DNA of 64,000 nucleotides, from the NCBI GenBank assembly GCA_963814165.1, contig CAWFBW010000013.1, positions 62,001 to 126,000 on the forward strand, written 5' to 3'. The stretch is from DASRAA01 sp963814165 (GTDB lineage Bacteria > Acidobacteriota > Terriglobia > Terriglobales > Acidobacteriaceae). The translations under genes were made by a program, and so were the position numbers. This document shows, in pieces, positions 63,574-64,000 of the stretch (positions are counted from its first letter, which is position 1; every line of letters begins with the position of its first letter). Below the pieces are notes generated by a model, which had not been told where the DNA came from, did not search any database, and worked only from the letters and a program-made list of their open reading frames with translations.

Positions 63574-64000
63574 AGGTTCTTTTTCGTATCGCCGCACTAA
63601 TATCAATGTTTGCAGTTTCCGTGCTCCCGGCCAACTCCGGGCCGGAGGCGCAGACTGCGCAGCACCCCGCCCCTACGGTCCAGACCGAGGATGTAATCGG
63701 CCGGGAGGCGCGGATTCAGCCGCTTCGGCCGGGGTTCGAGTTCCCCCGCCAAACCCTTCGCTACGAGGCCGAGTACCACTTCGTGACCGCGGGACTGGCC
63801 ACCCTGCGAATCGAACGGGAAGGTAATCAGGAGCACGTGACCGGTACTGCCGATTCGACGGGCGTCGTGGCCTTACTGTTCCGTGTGCAAGACCGCTTCA
63901 ACTCCTACTTCGATGCGCATAGCCTGTGCTCCAACAAACTGGTGAAGCATACCGAAGAAGGTTCGCACTGGCGTGATACCGAGATCACCTTCGATTACAA
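63567..64000 (+). CDS. DUF3108-like exported protein, 3' end cut by window
   Basis: ATG 63567 overlaps the end of the ICMT-like gene by 7 bp and the frame is open to the window end (144 codons seen). A signal peptide (VKVLFRIAALISMFAVSVLP) precedes a Gln/Pro-rich linker. The DUF3108 pattern follows: QTLRYEAEYHFVTAGLATLR, GVVALLFRVQDRFNSYFDAH and KHTEEGSHWRDTEITFDY. Family members are periplasmic or outer-membrane beta proteins of unknown function. Confidence 0.75.
   Translation, partial: MVKVLFRIAALISMFAVSVLPANSGPEAQTAQHPAPTVQTEDVIGREARIQPLRPGFEFPRQTLRYEAEYHFVTAGLATLRIEREGNQEHVTGTADSTGVVALLFRVQDRFNSYFDAHSLCSNKLVKHTEEGSHWRDTEITFDY

Overview
The window looks like chromosomal DNA of a Gram-negative member of the Acidobacteriota (class Terriglobia, Koribacter-like). 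This placement is an inference. It rests on the GC-rich coding style, the full set of LPS genes (kdsB, waaA, lpxK, hldA, hldC, a heptosyltransferase), a Terriglobia-type gene mix (two-domain ThyX-like protein, bactofilin, GH36 alpha-galactosidase, BNR/Asp-box secreted protein, pseudo-receiver protein) and short intergenic palindromes of the kind common in these genomes. No rRNA, tRNA, CRISPR array, integrase or transposase was found.

Layout. 0-5 kb: a 5'-truncated DUF1385 membrane protein, a RHH/ParE toxin-antitoxin pair, prfA-prmC, then on the minus strand purH followed by a lone AbrB-type antitoxin. 5-8 kb (minus): an XRE regulator, fabG with a GNAT acetyltransferase, and a DUF2071 protein. 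8-15 kb (plus): ThyX-like protein, alpha-galactosidase, recA with a clear terminator, coaD and an aspartate-type aminotransferase. 15-19 kb: a GDP-mannose supply block (manA, manC, a phosphomannomutase-type hexomutase). 19-25 kb: M48 protease, kdsB, an FmdB-like zinc ribbon, citrate synthase, two small hypotheticals, an SBF symporter and tyrS. 25.9-29.3 kb is the accessory region. It holds divergent copies of the 3' end of tyrS, short direct repeats, a DUF4365 nuclease-like gene and a two-gene lipoprotein cassette that includes a papain-like protease. 29-36 kb: a monoheme cytochrome-barrel fusion, a pentaheme cytochrome, small lipoproteins and a large BNR-repeat protein with an in-frame amber codon. 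36-41 kb: rplU-rpmA-obg and nadD-rsfS-rlmH, then a thioredoxin-like protein. 41-54 kb: amidohydrolase, ppa, pseudo-receiver, HAD phosphatase, murJ, bactofilin, RNase R, a membrane protein, an AT-rich patch and a DUF1684 protein. 54-58 kb (minus): hslVU, a CBS-domain protein and a hypothetical. 58-64 kb: a tightly overlapping LPS core operon waaA-lpxK-hldA-hldC-heptosyltransferase-ICMT-like-DUF3108, cut by the window end.

A major caveat concerns the sequence itself. Eight genes between about 15 and 41 kb are broken by 15 apparent single-base insertions, every one a +1 shift, and several sit in genes expected to be essential (tyrS, kdsB). I read these as uncorrected sequencing or assembly errors rather than biology, and give the affected genes as whole loci with the likely error positions. 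The best candidates for new biology are the tyrS-tail island with its cargo, the cytochrome-porin fusion pair, and several regulatory inverted-repeat arrays.
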